A stretch of 64,000 nucleotides of DNA from Pseudomonas sp. Gutcm_11s (lineage in GTDB: Bacteria > Pseudomonadota > Gammaproteobacteria > Pseudomonadales > Pseudomonadaceae), in NCBI RefSeq assembly GCF_028649395.1, contig NZ_JAQSUW010000010.1, forward strand, positions 124,001 through 188,000. The letters are read 5' to 3'. The notes beneath the pieces are model-generated. The model saw nothing but the letters and a program-made list of their open reading frames with translations, had not been told where the DNA came from and made no database searches. This document shows, in pieces, positions 37,693 to 45,967 of the stretch (position 1 is the first letter of the stretch; each line of letters opens with the position of its first letter). Both the position numbers and the translations under genes were made by a program.

Positions 37693-39530
37693 AGCGTCTT
37701 TCTCCTGGGTTCGAAGAGGGTCACCGGCTCGACACGGCCTTTCACCTGGAAATCGCCGTGGGGTATGAAGTCGAAGGCATCGCCACAGGCCTGCATGGTC
37801 GCGGCCGATACCAGCAGGCGCGCACGTCCCTTGGTCAGGCCCTCGATGCGGCTGGCCAGGTTCACCGTGTCGCCAATCGCAGTGTAGTCATAGCGCTGGC
37901 TGGTCCCGACCATGCCGACCACCGCCGGTCCGGTGTGCAGGCCGATGCCGATGTCGAAGTCGGGGTGGTCGAAATCGCGCTGGTAGCGCTCGACGTTGTC
38001 GATCATCTCCAGCGCTGCGTTGACTGCATCCACCGCCTGGTTGGGGTTGTCCTGCGGCGCGCCCCAGAAGGCCATGATCGCGTCGCCGATGAACTTGTCG
38101 AGGGTCGCGCGGTGGCGGAACAGCACATCGACCTGGCCGGCGAAGTAGTTCTCCAGGATCTGCATGATCTCCTGGGCGCTGTGCCGCTCGGACATGGTGG
38201 TGAAGTTGCGGATATCGGAGAACAGCACGGTGAGCTGACACTCGCGGCTGGCCAGCAGCGCCTGCGGGTCTTCGCGCGCGACCAGTTGTGCCACCACCTG
38301 CGGATCGAGGAAGCGGCTGAACATGCTGATGGTATTGGACAGCTGCTGCCGACGCCGGCGGTAGAACACCGCCAGGGCCAGGGCCAGCAGCAGCCACAGC
38401 GCCAGCAGACTGGGCAGCACCGTGACCAGCACGCCCTGCAATATCAATAAGTAGGAGCCGAGCAGCAGTGCCAGGCTCGCGCCGAGGGTCAGCAGGCTGG
38501 CGGCGAGCAGGCGCTCGCGCAGCAACAGCAGCTGCAGGCCGAGCAGCAGGGCGACGCCCAGCAGCGCCATGGACCAGGCCGGGGCTGCCTGCAACTGCTG
38601 GCCGTTGAACAGGTTGTCGATGCCGGTGGCGAGGATGAACACCGCCGGGTAGAGATCGTCCAGCGGCGTACGGCGCAGGTCGTAGAGGCCGGCGGCGGTG
38701 GTGCCGATCACCACGATCTTGCCGGCGAAGTAGTCGGCGGGCAGCTGGCCTGACTCGCCACGCGCCTGGGCCAGGGCAGCGGCGAAAGGAATGCGCGGAT
38801 AGGGCACGCGCTCGGCGCTGCGCCAGTCGAGCATGAAGCTGTCCGTGGGCGGCAGAACCACACCGCGATCCTCGGCCACCCGCGCCGGCAGCGAGGGCAT
38901 GCGCCAGTCGCCGAAGCGCCGATAGATGTCGTAGCGCCGGCCAACGCCGTCGGCATCCTGGGTGAAGTTGATGGTGCCGGTCTTCCAGTGCGCGGCGGCA
39001 ACCGCACGCGGCAGCAGCAATACGCCACGCTGCTGCGCATCGCTGCCCGGCAGCAGGCCCGTGGTCGGCGGGTAGCTGGTCATCAGCGGCGCCTTGGCCG
39101 GGTCGCTGGCCAGCTGCTGCAGCGCGGCCAGGTAGACCCTGCCGCTGCCGGCCAGTACTTCGCCGAAGTAGGCGTCGGCATCCGGGTGAAAGCGATCGGC
39201 CTCGCTGAACAGCACGTCGAACACTACCACCTCGGCCTTCTGCGCCAGCAGGTGCTCGAGCAGCTCGGCGTGTACCGAGCGCGGCCACGGCCACTTGCCG
39301 GCCTCGCCGACCAGGGCCTGCAGGCTGGTGTCGTCAATGTCGACGACCACGATGCGCGGGTCGGGCGCCTGTAGCGCGGCGCGCTGGCGGATCAGCCAGT
39401 CGCCGTGTGCATTGCTCCAGCGCTGCACGGGCGTCCACAGGTGCAGCAGCGGCACCAGCAGCAGAACCAGCGCGCAGACCAGCCACAGGCTGACGTGAAA
39501 GGCCCTGGACGACTGCGGTGCCTGCGACAT
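37689..39530 (-). CDS. CHASE2-domain adenylate cyclase (class III)
   Basis: A 613-residue membrane receptor cyclase. An N-terminal transmembrane helix (about 10-30) leads to a periplasmic CHASE2 sensor domain (about 50-330, PRIVVVDIDDTSLQAL), then two or three transmembrane helices (about 345-425), then a class III cyclase domain (about 455-600). Catalytic features: FSDIRNFT and FIGDAIMAFWG supply the two metal aspartates, LDKFIGD the adenine-selecting Lys, and YTAIGDTVNLASRIEG the ribose/transition-state residues. It would make cAMP in response to an envelope signal. I chose ATG 39530, preceded by AGGGAG; the frame is open further upstream without family resemblance. Confidence 0.9.
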   Translation of the reverse strand: MSQAPQSSRAFHVSLWLVCALVLLLVPLLHLWTPVQRWSNAHGDWLIRQRAALQAPDPRIVVVDIDDTSLQALVGEAGKWPWPRSVHAELLEHLLAQKAEVVVFDVLFSEADRFHPDADAYFGEVLAGSGRVYLAALQQLASDPAKAPLMTSYPPTTGLLPGSDAQQRGVLLLPRAVAAAHWKTGTINFTQDADGVGRRYDIYRRFGDWRMPSLPARVAEDRGVVLPPTDSFMLDWRSAERVPYPRIPFAAALAQARGESGQLPADYFAGKIVVIGTTAAGLYDLRRTPLDDLYPAVFILATGIDNLFNGQQLQAAPAWSMALLGVALLLGLQLLLLRERLLAASLLTLGASLALLLGSYLLILQGVLVTVLPSLLALWLLLALALAVFYRRRRQQLSNTISMFSRFLDPQVVAQLVAREDPQALLASRECQLTVLFSDIRNFTTMSERHSAQEIMQILENYFAGQVDVLFRHRATLDKFIGDAIMAFWGAPQDNPNQAVDAVNAALEMIDNVERYQRDFDHPDFDIGIGLHTGPAVVGMVGTSQRYDYTAIGDTVNLASRIEGLTKGRARLLVSAATMQACGDAFDFIPHGDFQVKGRVEPVTLFEPRRKTL

Positions 39531-39708
39531 GGCGCACTCCCTGGAGATGGGTCGAGCTCGACCCGATCCTCTGGGGAGCCTGTGGACTCTAGCAAGAAGC
39601 CTCTCGCCCTGGCCATTGGCCAGCGTGCCCTGCACTTCACCTGGCCGGGACGCTCCAGTACACTGCGCGCCGCTCCGAGCGGGCCCCATGCCCCGGCCGG
39701 AACCGTCG

Positions 39709-39738
39709 AAGCCCGATCCCCACACGCATCGGGCTTTT
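39709..39738 (+). terminator. First orphan terminator
   Basis: AAGCCCGAT and ATCGGGCTT form a 9-base-pair stem with a 10-base loop, followed by TTTTGG on the plus strand. Confidence 0.65.
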
Positions 39739-39789
39739 GGTCTCCACCATCCCTGGCGGAGCCCCTTCGGGCCGTCCGCGAGCGACGTC

Positions 39790-39814
39790 AAAAATTGCTC
39801 CTGGCAATTTTTTT
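39790..39814 (+). terminator. Second orphan terminator
   Basis: AAAAATTGC and GCAATTTTT form a 9-base-pair stem with a 5-base loop (TCCTG), ending in a run of seven T. It lies 50 bases after the first. Confidence 0.75.
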
Positions 39815-39979
39815 GTTTGAGCGCGACACACAACTGTCACGATGCGACAACCGGCCGCAACCGCACTGCACGTGGCCGGAACCCTGCTTGGCGCTGCTGC
39901 TGGCGCTATGCTAGGTTCAGCCGCACGCTAGGAAGGCGGTCAGCAGCCGGAGCGCATCCGCATAACAAGAGGACCCCCC

Positions 39980-40753
39980 ATGGCCGAGGCAACGCCCGCG
40001 CTGGAAATCCGCAACCTGCACAAACGCTACGGCGAGCTCGAAGTGCTCAAGGGCATCTCGCTGACCGCACGCGACGGCGACGTGATCTCCATCCTCGGCT
40101 CCTCCGGCTCCGGCAAGTCGACTTTCCTGCGCTGCATCAACCTGCTGGAGAACCCGCACCAGGGCCAGATCCTGGTGGCCGGCGAGGAACTCAAGCTGAA
40201 GGCCGCGAAGAACGGCGACCTGATCGCCGCCGACAACAAGCAGATCAATCGCCTGCGCAGCGAGATCGGCTTCGTCTTCCAGAATTTCAACCTGTGGCCG
40301 CACATGACCATCCTCGACAACATCATCGAGGCTCCCCGTCGCGTGCTGGGCCAGAGTCGCGCAGAAGCCACCGAGGTGGCCGAGGCGCTGCTGGCCAAGG
40401 TCGGCATCGCCGACAAGCGCCATGCTTATCCGAATCAGCTTTCCGGCGGCCAGCAACAGCGCGCCGCGATCGCTCGTACCCTGGCCATGCAGCCCAAGGT
40501 GATCCTGTTCGACGAGCCGACTTCGGCCCTCGACCCGGAAATGGTACAGGAAGTGCTTAACGTGATCCGCGCGCTGGCCGACGAAGGCCGCACCATGCTG
40601 CTGGTCACCCATGAGATGAACTTCGCTCGCCAGGTGTCCAGTGAAGTGGTCTTCCTCCATCAGGGTCTGGTGGAGGAACAGGGATCGCCCGAGCAGGTGT
40701 TCAACAACCCGCAGTCGGCTCGCTGTAAACAATTCATGTCCAGCAATCACTAG
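39980..40753 (+). CDS. Polar amino-acid ABC transporter, ATP-binding subunit
   Basis: A 257-residue ATPase of the HisP/AotP class powering uptake of polar amino acids. Walker A is GSSGSGKSTFLRCINLL (about 39-55), the Q-loop VFQNFNLWPHMT, signature LSGGQQQR, Walker B VILFDEPTSALDPE and the switch His in VTHEM. It is the first gene of a four-gene cassette (ATPase, binding protein, two permeases), 11 bases before the binding-protein gene. Amino-acid choice (basic amino acids or histidine are most likely for this class) is not decided by sequence. Confidence 0.95.
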   Translation: MAEATPALEIRNLHKRYGELEVLKGISLTARDGDVISILGSSGSGKSTFLRCINLLENPHQGQILVAGEELKLKAAKNGDLIAADNKQINRLRSEIGFVFQNFNLWPHMTILDNIIEAPRRVLGQSRAEATEVAEALLAKVGIADKRHAYPNQLSGGQQQRAAIARTLAMQPKVILFDEPTSALDPEMVQEVLNVIRALADEGRTMLLVTHEMNFARQVSSEVVFLHQGLVEEQGSPEQVFNNPQSARCKQFMSSNH

Positions 40754-40764
40754 GAGCAACACGC

Positions 40765-41517
40765 ATGCAGAACTATAAGAAGATCCTGCTGGCCGCCGTC
40801 GCCACTCTGGCTTTCGGTACCCAGGCCATGGCCGCTGACAAACTGAAGATCGGCACCGAAGGCGCCTACCCTCCCTTCAACCTGATCGACGCCAGCGGCA
40901 AGGTAGGCGGCTTCGACGTGGAGATCGCCCAGGCCCTGTGCGCCAAGATGGGCGCCGAGTGCGAAGTGGTCACCTCCGACTGGGACGGCATCATCCCGGC
41001 CCTGAACGCCAAGAAGTTCGACTTCCTGGCCGCCTCCATGTCGATCACCGAAGAGCGCAAGGTCGCCGTTGATTTCACCGACGCCTACTACACCAACAAG
41101 CTGCAGTTCATCGCGCCGAAGAGCTCCGACTTCAAGGCCGACAAAGCCAGCCTGAAGGGCAAGGTCATCGGTGCCCAGCGCGCCACCATCGCCGGCACCT
41201 GGCTGGAAGACAACCTGTCCGACACCGTCGAGATCAAGCTGTACGACACCCAGGAAAACGCCTACCTCGACCTGTCCTCGGGCCGCCTCGATGGCGTGCT
41301 GGCCGACAAGTTCGTCAACTGGGAATGGCTGAAGAGCGATGCCGGCAAGGACTTCGAGTTCAAGGGCGAGCCGGTTTTCGACAACGACAAGATCGCCATC
41401 GCCGTGCGCAAGGGCGACCCGCTGCGTGAGAAGCTGAATACCGCGCTGAAGGCCATCGTCGAAGACGGCACCTACAAGCAGATCAACGACAAGTACTTCC
41501 CGTTCAGCATCTACTGA
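40765..41517 (+). CDS. Polar amino-acid ABC transporter, periplasmic binding protein
   Basis: A 250-residue family 3 solute-binding protein. Signal peptide about 1-23 (ILLAAVATLAFGTQAMA). The mature protein starts DKLKIGTEGAYPPFN and has GGFDVEIAQALCAKMGAECE, typical of the His/Arg/Lys/ornithine-binding group, and ends with the common YKQINDKYFPFSIY. It delivers ligand to the two permeases encoded downstream. A strong hairpin follows its stop. Confidence 0.95.
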   Translation: MQNYKKILLAAVATLAFGTQAMAADKLKIGTEGAYPPFNLIDASGKVGGFDVEIAQALCAKMGAECEVVTSDWDGIIPALNAKKFDFLAASMSITEERKVAVDFTDAYYTNKLQFIAPKSSDFKADKASLKGKVIGAQRATIAGTWLEDNLSDTVEIKLYDTQENAYLDLSSGRLDGVLADKFVNWEWLKSDAGKDFEFKGEPVFDNDKIAIAVRKGDPLREKLNTALKAIVEDGTYKQINDKYFPFSIY

Positions 41518-41528
41518 TGCGTCCGACC

Positions 41529-41550
41529 GCCGCCGCCTTCGGGCGGCGGC
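41529..41550 (+). promoter_or_regulatory. UUCG-tetraloop hairpin between binding-protein and permease genes
   Basis: GCCGCCGCC and GGCGGCGGC form a perfect 9-base-pair stem closed by TTCG. There is no T tract. Such intercistronic hairpins usually stabilise the upstream mRNA, giving more binding protein than permease. Confidence 0.6.
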
Positions 41551-41572
41551 CGTCATTCTGCAGTAGCCTCCC

Positions 41573-42265
41573 ATGATCCTCGACTTGCACGGCTTCGGCC
41601 CCGCCCTCGCCGCCGGCACGCTGGTGACTATCCAGCTGGCCCTGTCCGCCCTGGCCTTCGGCCTGGTGCTCGGGCTGCTCGGCGCCTTGGCCAAGACTTC
41701 CTCGCACAAGCCCCTGCAGTGGCTTGGCGGCACCTACTCGACCATAGTGCGCGGCGTACCCGAGCTGCTCTGGGTCCTGCTCATCTATTTCGGCACCGTC
41801 AGCGGCCTGGCCGCCCTCGGTGAATTCCTCGGCGTCGGCAGCCTCGAACTGAACCCCTTCGCCGCCGGCACCATCGCCCTCGGCCTGTGCTTCGGCGCCT
41901 ACGCCACCGAGGTGTTCCGTGGCGCCATCCTGGCAATCCCCAAGGGCCACCGCGAGGCCGGCATGGCCCTCGGCATGTCCAAGGGCCGCATCCTGTGGAA
42001 GCTGATCCTGCCGCAGATGTGGCGCATCGCCCTGCCCGGCCTGGGTAACCTGTTCATGATCCTGATGAAGGACACCGCGCTGGTCTCGGTCATCGGCCTC
42101 GAAGAGATCATGCGCCGCTCGCAGATCGCCGTGACCGCGAGCAAGGAGCCCTTCACCTTCTATATGGTCGCCGCCTTCATCTACCTGGGCCTGACCGTCA
42201 TCGCCATGATCGGCATGCACTTCCTCGAGAAGCGCGCCAGCCGCGGCTTCGTCCGGAGCGCCTGA
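41573..42265 (+). CDS. Polar amino-acid ABC transporter permease (HisQ-like)
   Basis: A 230-residue inner-membrane permease of the HisQM family with about five transmembrane helices. The ATPase-coupling EAA loop reads AGMALGMSKGRILWKLILPQ (about 124-143). The early motif VRGVPELLWVLLIYFG is typical of the HisQ partner. The stop overlaps the next start by one base. Confidence 0.93.
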   Translation: MILDLHGFGPALAAGTLVTIQLALSALAFGLVLGLLGALAKTSSHKPLQWLGGTYSTIVRGVPELLWVLLIYFGTVSGLAALGEFLGVGSLELNPFAAGTIALGLCFGAYATEVFRGAILAIPKGHREAGMALGMSKGRILWKLILPQMWRIALPGLGNLFMILMKDTALVSVIGLEEIMRRSQIAVTASKEPFTFYMVAAFIYLGLTVIAMIGMHFLEKRASRGFVRSA

Positions 42266-42954
42266 TGAACTGGGAAGTAATCTACAAGTACCTGCCCAGG
42301 CTCCTCGAAGGCGCCTGGCTGACCGTCGAGCTGGTCGCCATCGCCGTCATGGCCGGCCTGATCCTCGCCCTGCCCATGGGTATCGCCCGCGCCTCCAAGC
42401 ACTGGTACGTACGCGCCCTGCCCTACGGCTACATCTTCTTCTTCCGCGGCACGCCGCTGCTGGTGCAGCTGTTCCTGGTCTACTACGGCCTGGCGCAGTT
42501 CGATGCAGTGCGCCAGGGTCCGCTGTGGCCCTACCTGCGTGATCCGTACTGGTGCACGGTGATCACCATGACCATGCACACCGCGGCCTATATCGCCGAG
42601 ATCCTGCGTGGCGCCATCCAGGCCGTGCCGCCCGGCGAGGTCGAGGCAGCGCGTGCGCTGGGCATGTCGCGCGCGCAATCGATGCTCTACATCATCCTGC
42701 CGCGTGCCGCGCGCATCGGCCTGCCGGCCTACAGCAACGAAGTGATCCTGATGCTCAAGGCCAGCGCCCTGGCCAGCACCGTGACCCTGCTGGAACTGAC
42801 CGGCATGTCGCGCACGATCATCGCCCGCACCTACCTGCCGGTGGAGATCTTCTTCGCCGCCGGCGTGTTCTATCTGGTCATCGCCTACGTGATGGTGCGT
42901 GCCTTCAAGCTGCTGGAGCGCAAGCTGCGCGTCGACGCCTGCCAGGGCCGCTGA
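42265..42954 (+). CDS. Polar amino-acid ABC transporter permease (HisM-like)
   Basis: A 229-residue inner-membrane permease, second half of the membrane heterodimer. The motif FFFRGTPLLVQLFLVYYGL and coupling loop ARALGMSRAQSMLYIILPRA are diagnostic of HisM-type permeases. It is the last gene of the cassette and is followed by a strong hairpin at 42966. Confidence 0.93.
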   Translation: MNWEVIYKYLPRLLEGAWLTVELVAIAVMAGLILALPMGIARASKHWYVRALPYGYIFFFRGTPLLVQLFLVYYGLAQFDAVRQGPLWPYLRDPYWCTVITMTMHTAAYIAEILRGAIQAVPPGEVEAARALGMSRAQSMLYIILPRAARIGLPAYSNEVILMLKASALASTVTLLELTGMSRTIIARTYLPVEIFFAAGVFYLVIAYVMVRAFKLLERKLRVDACQGR

Positions 42955-42965
42955 TTCTCCGTAGT

Positions 42966-42988
42966 CCCTCTCCCGCAACGGGAGAGGG
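42966..42988. repeat. Perfect inverted repeat after the transporter cassette
   Basis: CCCTCTCCCG and CGGGAGAGGG form a 10-base-pair stem with a CAA loop. It lacks a T tract on either side. This CCCTCTCCC palindrome resembles short dispersed intergenic elements of pseudomonads and may end or stabilise the transporter mRNA. Confidence 0.5.
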
Positions 42989-43025
42989 ATAGAATGCGCG
43001 ACATCTCCGCACATCATCGCCACCC

Positions 43026-44231
43026 ATGATCCTCACCGGCCCCGCCCTGCGCGAACGCTTCCAGGCCCTGGACGACTTCATCGTCGCCCACCAGCACCTG
43101 TGGCGCCCCAAGCCCTTCACCTTCCTCACCCAACCCTGGGCCGCCGAGCATCCTGAGCTGGCCGCCTGGCTGCGCGAGCGCAGTCTGGAGCAGGCCGAAG
43201 CCGCGCATAACCATCCCGAGCTGCTGGCGGCCCCGGCGCCATTCCCCACCATTGCCCAGCGCGCCGCCGCACTCGCGGCACTGGGCGAGCATCCGCCGCG
43301 CTCGCTGGGCGCCCTGCCACGGCGCATGGATGTCGATGTTCCGGGACGCAAGTGGCAACAGATCGAGGCCTTCGCCGAACGTCTGCAGTTCCAGCAGCAG
43401 CCCAGCCACTGGCTGGACTGGTGCTCGGGCAAAGGCCACCTCGGCCGGCTGCTGGCCCAGGGCGGCCAGCAGCTGACCTGCCTGGAATATGATCCGGCAC
43501 TGGTGGAAGCCGGGCTGCGCCTCAGCGAGCGCCTGCACCTCCAGGCAAACCATCTGCAACAGGACGTGCTGGCCGCGGATGCCGGCGAACGACTGCACGC
43601 CGAACACAGCCCGGTAGCCCTGCATGCCTGTGGCGACCTGCACGTGCGCCTGCTGCAACTGGCGAGCGCGGTGGGCTGCACGCAACTGGCGGTAGCGCCC
43701 TGTTGCTACAACCGCATTGCCGAGCAGCACTACCAGGCGCTGTCGACAGCAGCACGGACATCCACCCTGCGTCTGTCCAAGGACGACCTGAGCCTGCCGC
43801 TGGCCGAGACGGTCACCGCCGGCCAGCGCCAGCGCCGCCAGCGCAACCAATCCATGGCCCGGCGCCTGGCCTTCGACCTGCTCCAACGCCAGCAGCGCGG
43901 CGTCGACGAGTACCTGCCGACGCCCTCGTTGCCAGTCAGCTGGCTGACCAAAGACTTCGCCACCTACTGCCACGACCTGGCCGCACTCAAGGGCCTAGAA
44001 CTACAAGGTGTGAACGACTGGCCCGCCCTTGAGGCAGCCGGCTGGCAGCGCCTGGCCCAGGTGCGCAACCTGGAACTGGTGCGCGGTCTGTTCCGCCGGC
44101 CACTGGAACTATGGCTACTGCTCGACCGCGCATTGTTCCTCGAAGAGCACGGCTACCGGGTACGCCTGGGCACCTTCTGCCCCTACCAACTGACCCCGCG
44201 CAACTTCCTGCTCCTCGCCGAGCGAGACTGA
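43026..44231 (+). CDS. SAM-dependent methyltransferase (Methyltransf_32-like)
   Basis: A 401-residue soluble protein. The Rossmann motif I is DWCSGKGHLGRLLA (about 137-150), followed by an acidic turn LEYDPAL. Later motifs LHACGDLHVRLL and VAPCCYNRI resemble the family related to human GSTCD, which modifies RNA or protein targets not well defined. The N-terminal 110 residues and C-terminal region are helical and unassigned. It is a single gene. Confidence 0.78.
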   Translation: MILTGPALRERFQALDDFIVAHQHLWRPKPFTFLTQPWAAEHPELAAWLRERSLEQAEAAHNHPELLAAPAPFPTIAQRAAALAALGEHPPRSLGALPRRMDVDVPGRKWQQIEAFAERLQFQQQPSHWLDWCSGKGHLGRLLAQGGQQLTCLEYDPALVEAGLRLSERLHLQANHLQQDVLAADAGERLHAEHSPVALHACGDLHVRLLQLASAVGCTQLAVAPCCYNRIAEQHYQALSTAARTSTLRLSKDDLSLPLAETVTAGQRQRRQRNQSMARRLAFDLLQRQQRGVDEYLPTPSLPVSWLTKDFATYCHDLAALKGLELQGVNDWPALEAAGWQRLAQVRNLELVRGLFRRPLELWLLLDRALFLEEHGYRVRLGTFCPYQLTPRNFLLLAERD

Positions 44232-44586
44232 GCGTTCATCCACAGAAGCTGTGGATAACTCTGTGCGCAGTTTCTGCAGAACTCCCTGCAAAGCCTGCTG
44301 TGCCTGAGCCTCAGGCGCTTGCATCTTTTTTGATCAAAGATAAAAAATCCATAAAAAACATATCGTTATGCGAAACACGGGCACAGCGCACAAAATCCGT
44401 GCAGCACGCCACACACCCAGCTCTTCTTTGTGCATAAACATATCGCTGCTGATATCCGGCCCAGCCCCCAGCACGCCTGCGCAATCGAAAACACTCCCCT
44501 GCTGGGACCATTCCCCACGGTCGCGCAATCGGAATGCTCTGCTTGGTTTACAGAGACGAAGCAATGGCTATAATGGCGGCCCCTTC
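44232..44586. other. AT-rich intergenic region before tRNA-Thr
   Basis: This 355-base stretch holds a small palindrome (ATCCACAG and CTGTGGAT around AAG, 44238-44256). The palindrome overlaps a perfect DnaA box on the minus strand (TTATCCACA, 44250-44258). An AT-rich segment with A runs follows at about 44325-44360, then the tRNA-Thr promoter. I see no gene. Confidence 0.6.
44547..44574 (+). promoter_or_regulatory. tRNA-Thr promoter
   Basis: TTTACA (44547-44552), a 16-base spacer and a perfect TATAAT (44569-44574) end 12 bases before the tRNA. Confidence 0.8.
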
Positions 44587-44662
<76 letters not shown>

Positions 44663-44665
44663 AAT

Positions 44666-44696
44666 AAAAAAGGCTCACCTCGGTGAGCCTTTTTTA
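44666..44696. terminator. Bidirectional terminator after tRNA-Thr
   Basis: A stem of AAAAAAGGCTCACC with its complement across a 3-base loop has A runs before and T runs after. It would stop tRNA-Thr on the plus strand and the glycan operon, whose last gene ends at 44725, on the minus strand. Confidence 0.9.
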
Positions 44697-44724
44697 TTTC
44701 CTGTCCATCTCAGGCGCGCTTGCG

Positions 44725-45918
44725 CTAATCCTGCATACAAGCCAGAACATCCTCTGCCATGTCGTGCATGATTGTTCGTCGAGAAAACGTCCGAACAAAG
44801 TCTTTCCGCGGGGTCGGGGCCAGAGACAGTTGCTCTAAAGCCCTCACGCCACCCTCGACATCACATGGCGCAAAGACTGCGGCATTGCCTACCTCGCAAG
44901 CAATGAACTCCGCAGCGTATCCAGCTACTCCCGCCCAGACAGGTTTTCCCGTAGCCGCATACTCGAAAAGCTTCGACGGTAGGACGCGTTTGAAGGCAGG
45001 GAAATCATTGAGGTGCAGGAACAGCACATCGGCTTCCCGATATAGCTCCAGCAGCTGTTTCCGCGCCACCGGAACGAGTAGCTCGACATTGTCCAGGGTT
45101 TCACCAACTTGCAGGGCGTCGCGTAACGCGTCGAGGCGCCCTCCTGCACCCACGACGCGAAAATGCACCCGTCCCCGCAGACGCCGAGCCAGCTCAGGCA
45201 AGATCAGGTGCATACCCTGTCCATCACCGAGATTCCCGGCGTACAGCACCTGTAGCAGCTCCCCATCGGGACGCGAGACCAATACCTCGGCAGAGTCCGC
45301 AAAGGTCTCGAATGCCTCGTCCACACCATTGGAAAATACAGCGAAGTCCCGCGTCGGGTAGCGCGGCCGGAAATACCCGAGAAAGCCCTGCGAAACCAGA
45401 TTGACTCGCTGCGCGCGCCCCACCGCCCAACGCTCAAGCGCACCAAACACCCAACCGAGGGGCATGGCTAACAGGGAAGGGAACAGCACCATGAGGTTCT
45501 CGACGAAGATATCTCGGAGATCCAGATAGAGCCGGGCATTTTTTCGGTAGGCAACCCAAGCCCCCAGGACAGCTGTCATCAGGCGCGAAGAGGTGGCTAC
45601 CACCAAGTCATATTCGTTGTCGGCAGTCAGACGCTGCACCTTTCGCACATACCGCCAGAAAGATACTCCCTGCCCGATGAACCCCCTGCGCATTTGGGGC
45701 AAGTGGATGCGGCGCACATACAGCCCGGAAGACTCTTCGACGGAGACGGCTTCGAGGCAGTGCTCCGCGTAGCGATTGGGCTGCGTCGTCAGCACTTCGA
45801 TCTGCACATCCTCACCAGCCTTCTGACGCAGCGCCTGCACCAGGGCTGCAGCGCGGAATGACCCTGCCGACAGATCAGGCGGATAGAAGAAGGTCAGCAG
45901 CAGTATTCGTTTAGGCAT
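44725..45918 (-). CDS. Glycosyltransferase family 4
   Basis: A 397-residue GT-B retaining transferase. The N-terminus ILLLTFFYPPDLSAGSFR and the C-terminal donor-binding region (FKRVLPSKLFEYAATGKPVWAG, about 320-342) are typical of WbuB/WbpH-like enzymes that add sugars to O-antigen or other surface glycans on the cytoplasmic face. It is the last gene of the minus-strand glycan locus, next to the terminator at 44666. Sugar and linkage cannot be told. Confidence 0.88.
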   Translation of the reverse strand: MPKRILLLTFFYPPDLSAGSFRAAALVQALRQKAGEDVQIEVLTTQPNRYAEHCLEAVSVEESSGLYVRRIHLPQMRRGFIGQGVSFWRYVRKVQRLTADNEYDLVVATSSRLMTAVLGAWVAYRKNARLYLDLRDIFVENLMVLFPSLLAMPLGWVFGALERWAVGRAQRVNLVSQGFLGYFRPRYPTRDFAVFSNGVDEAFETFADSAEVLVSRPDGELLQVLYAGNLGDGQGMHLILPELARRLRGRVHFRVVGAGGRLDALRDALQVGETLDNVELLVPVARKQLLELYREADVLFLHLNDFPAFKRVLPSKLFEYAATGKPVWAGVAGYAAEFIACEVGNAAVFAPCDVEGGVRALEQLSLAPTPRKDFVRTFSRRTIMHDMAEDVLACMQD

Positions 45919-45967
45919 CAGGTCTCAGCCCACCCGCGCATCGAAAGCACCACTTAGGCATAGCCCA

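Larger units (their letters stand above)
39531..39979. other. Intergenic region with two plus-strand terminators and no gene
   Basis: This 449-base gap lies between divergent genes. It holds two tandem rho-independent terminators reading rightward (39709-39738 and 39790-39814) although no plus-strand gene precedes them. Either a small RNA is made here or this is a long leader with attenuation for the amino-acid transporter that begins at 39980. A weak TATGCT at 39907-39912 may be a -10 for the transporter. Confidence 0.55.
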
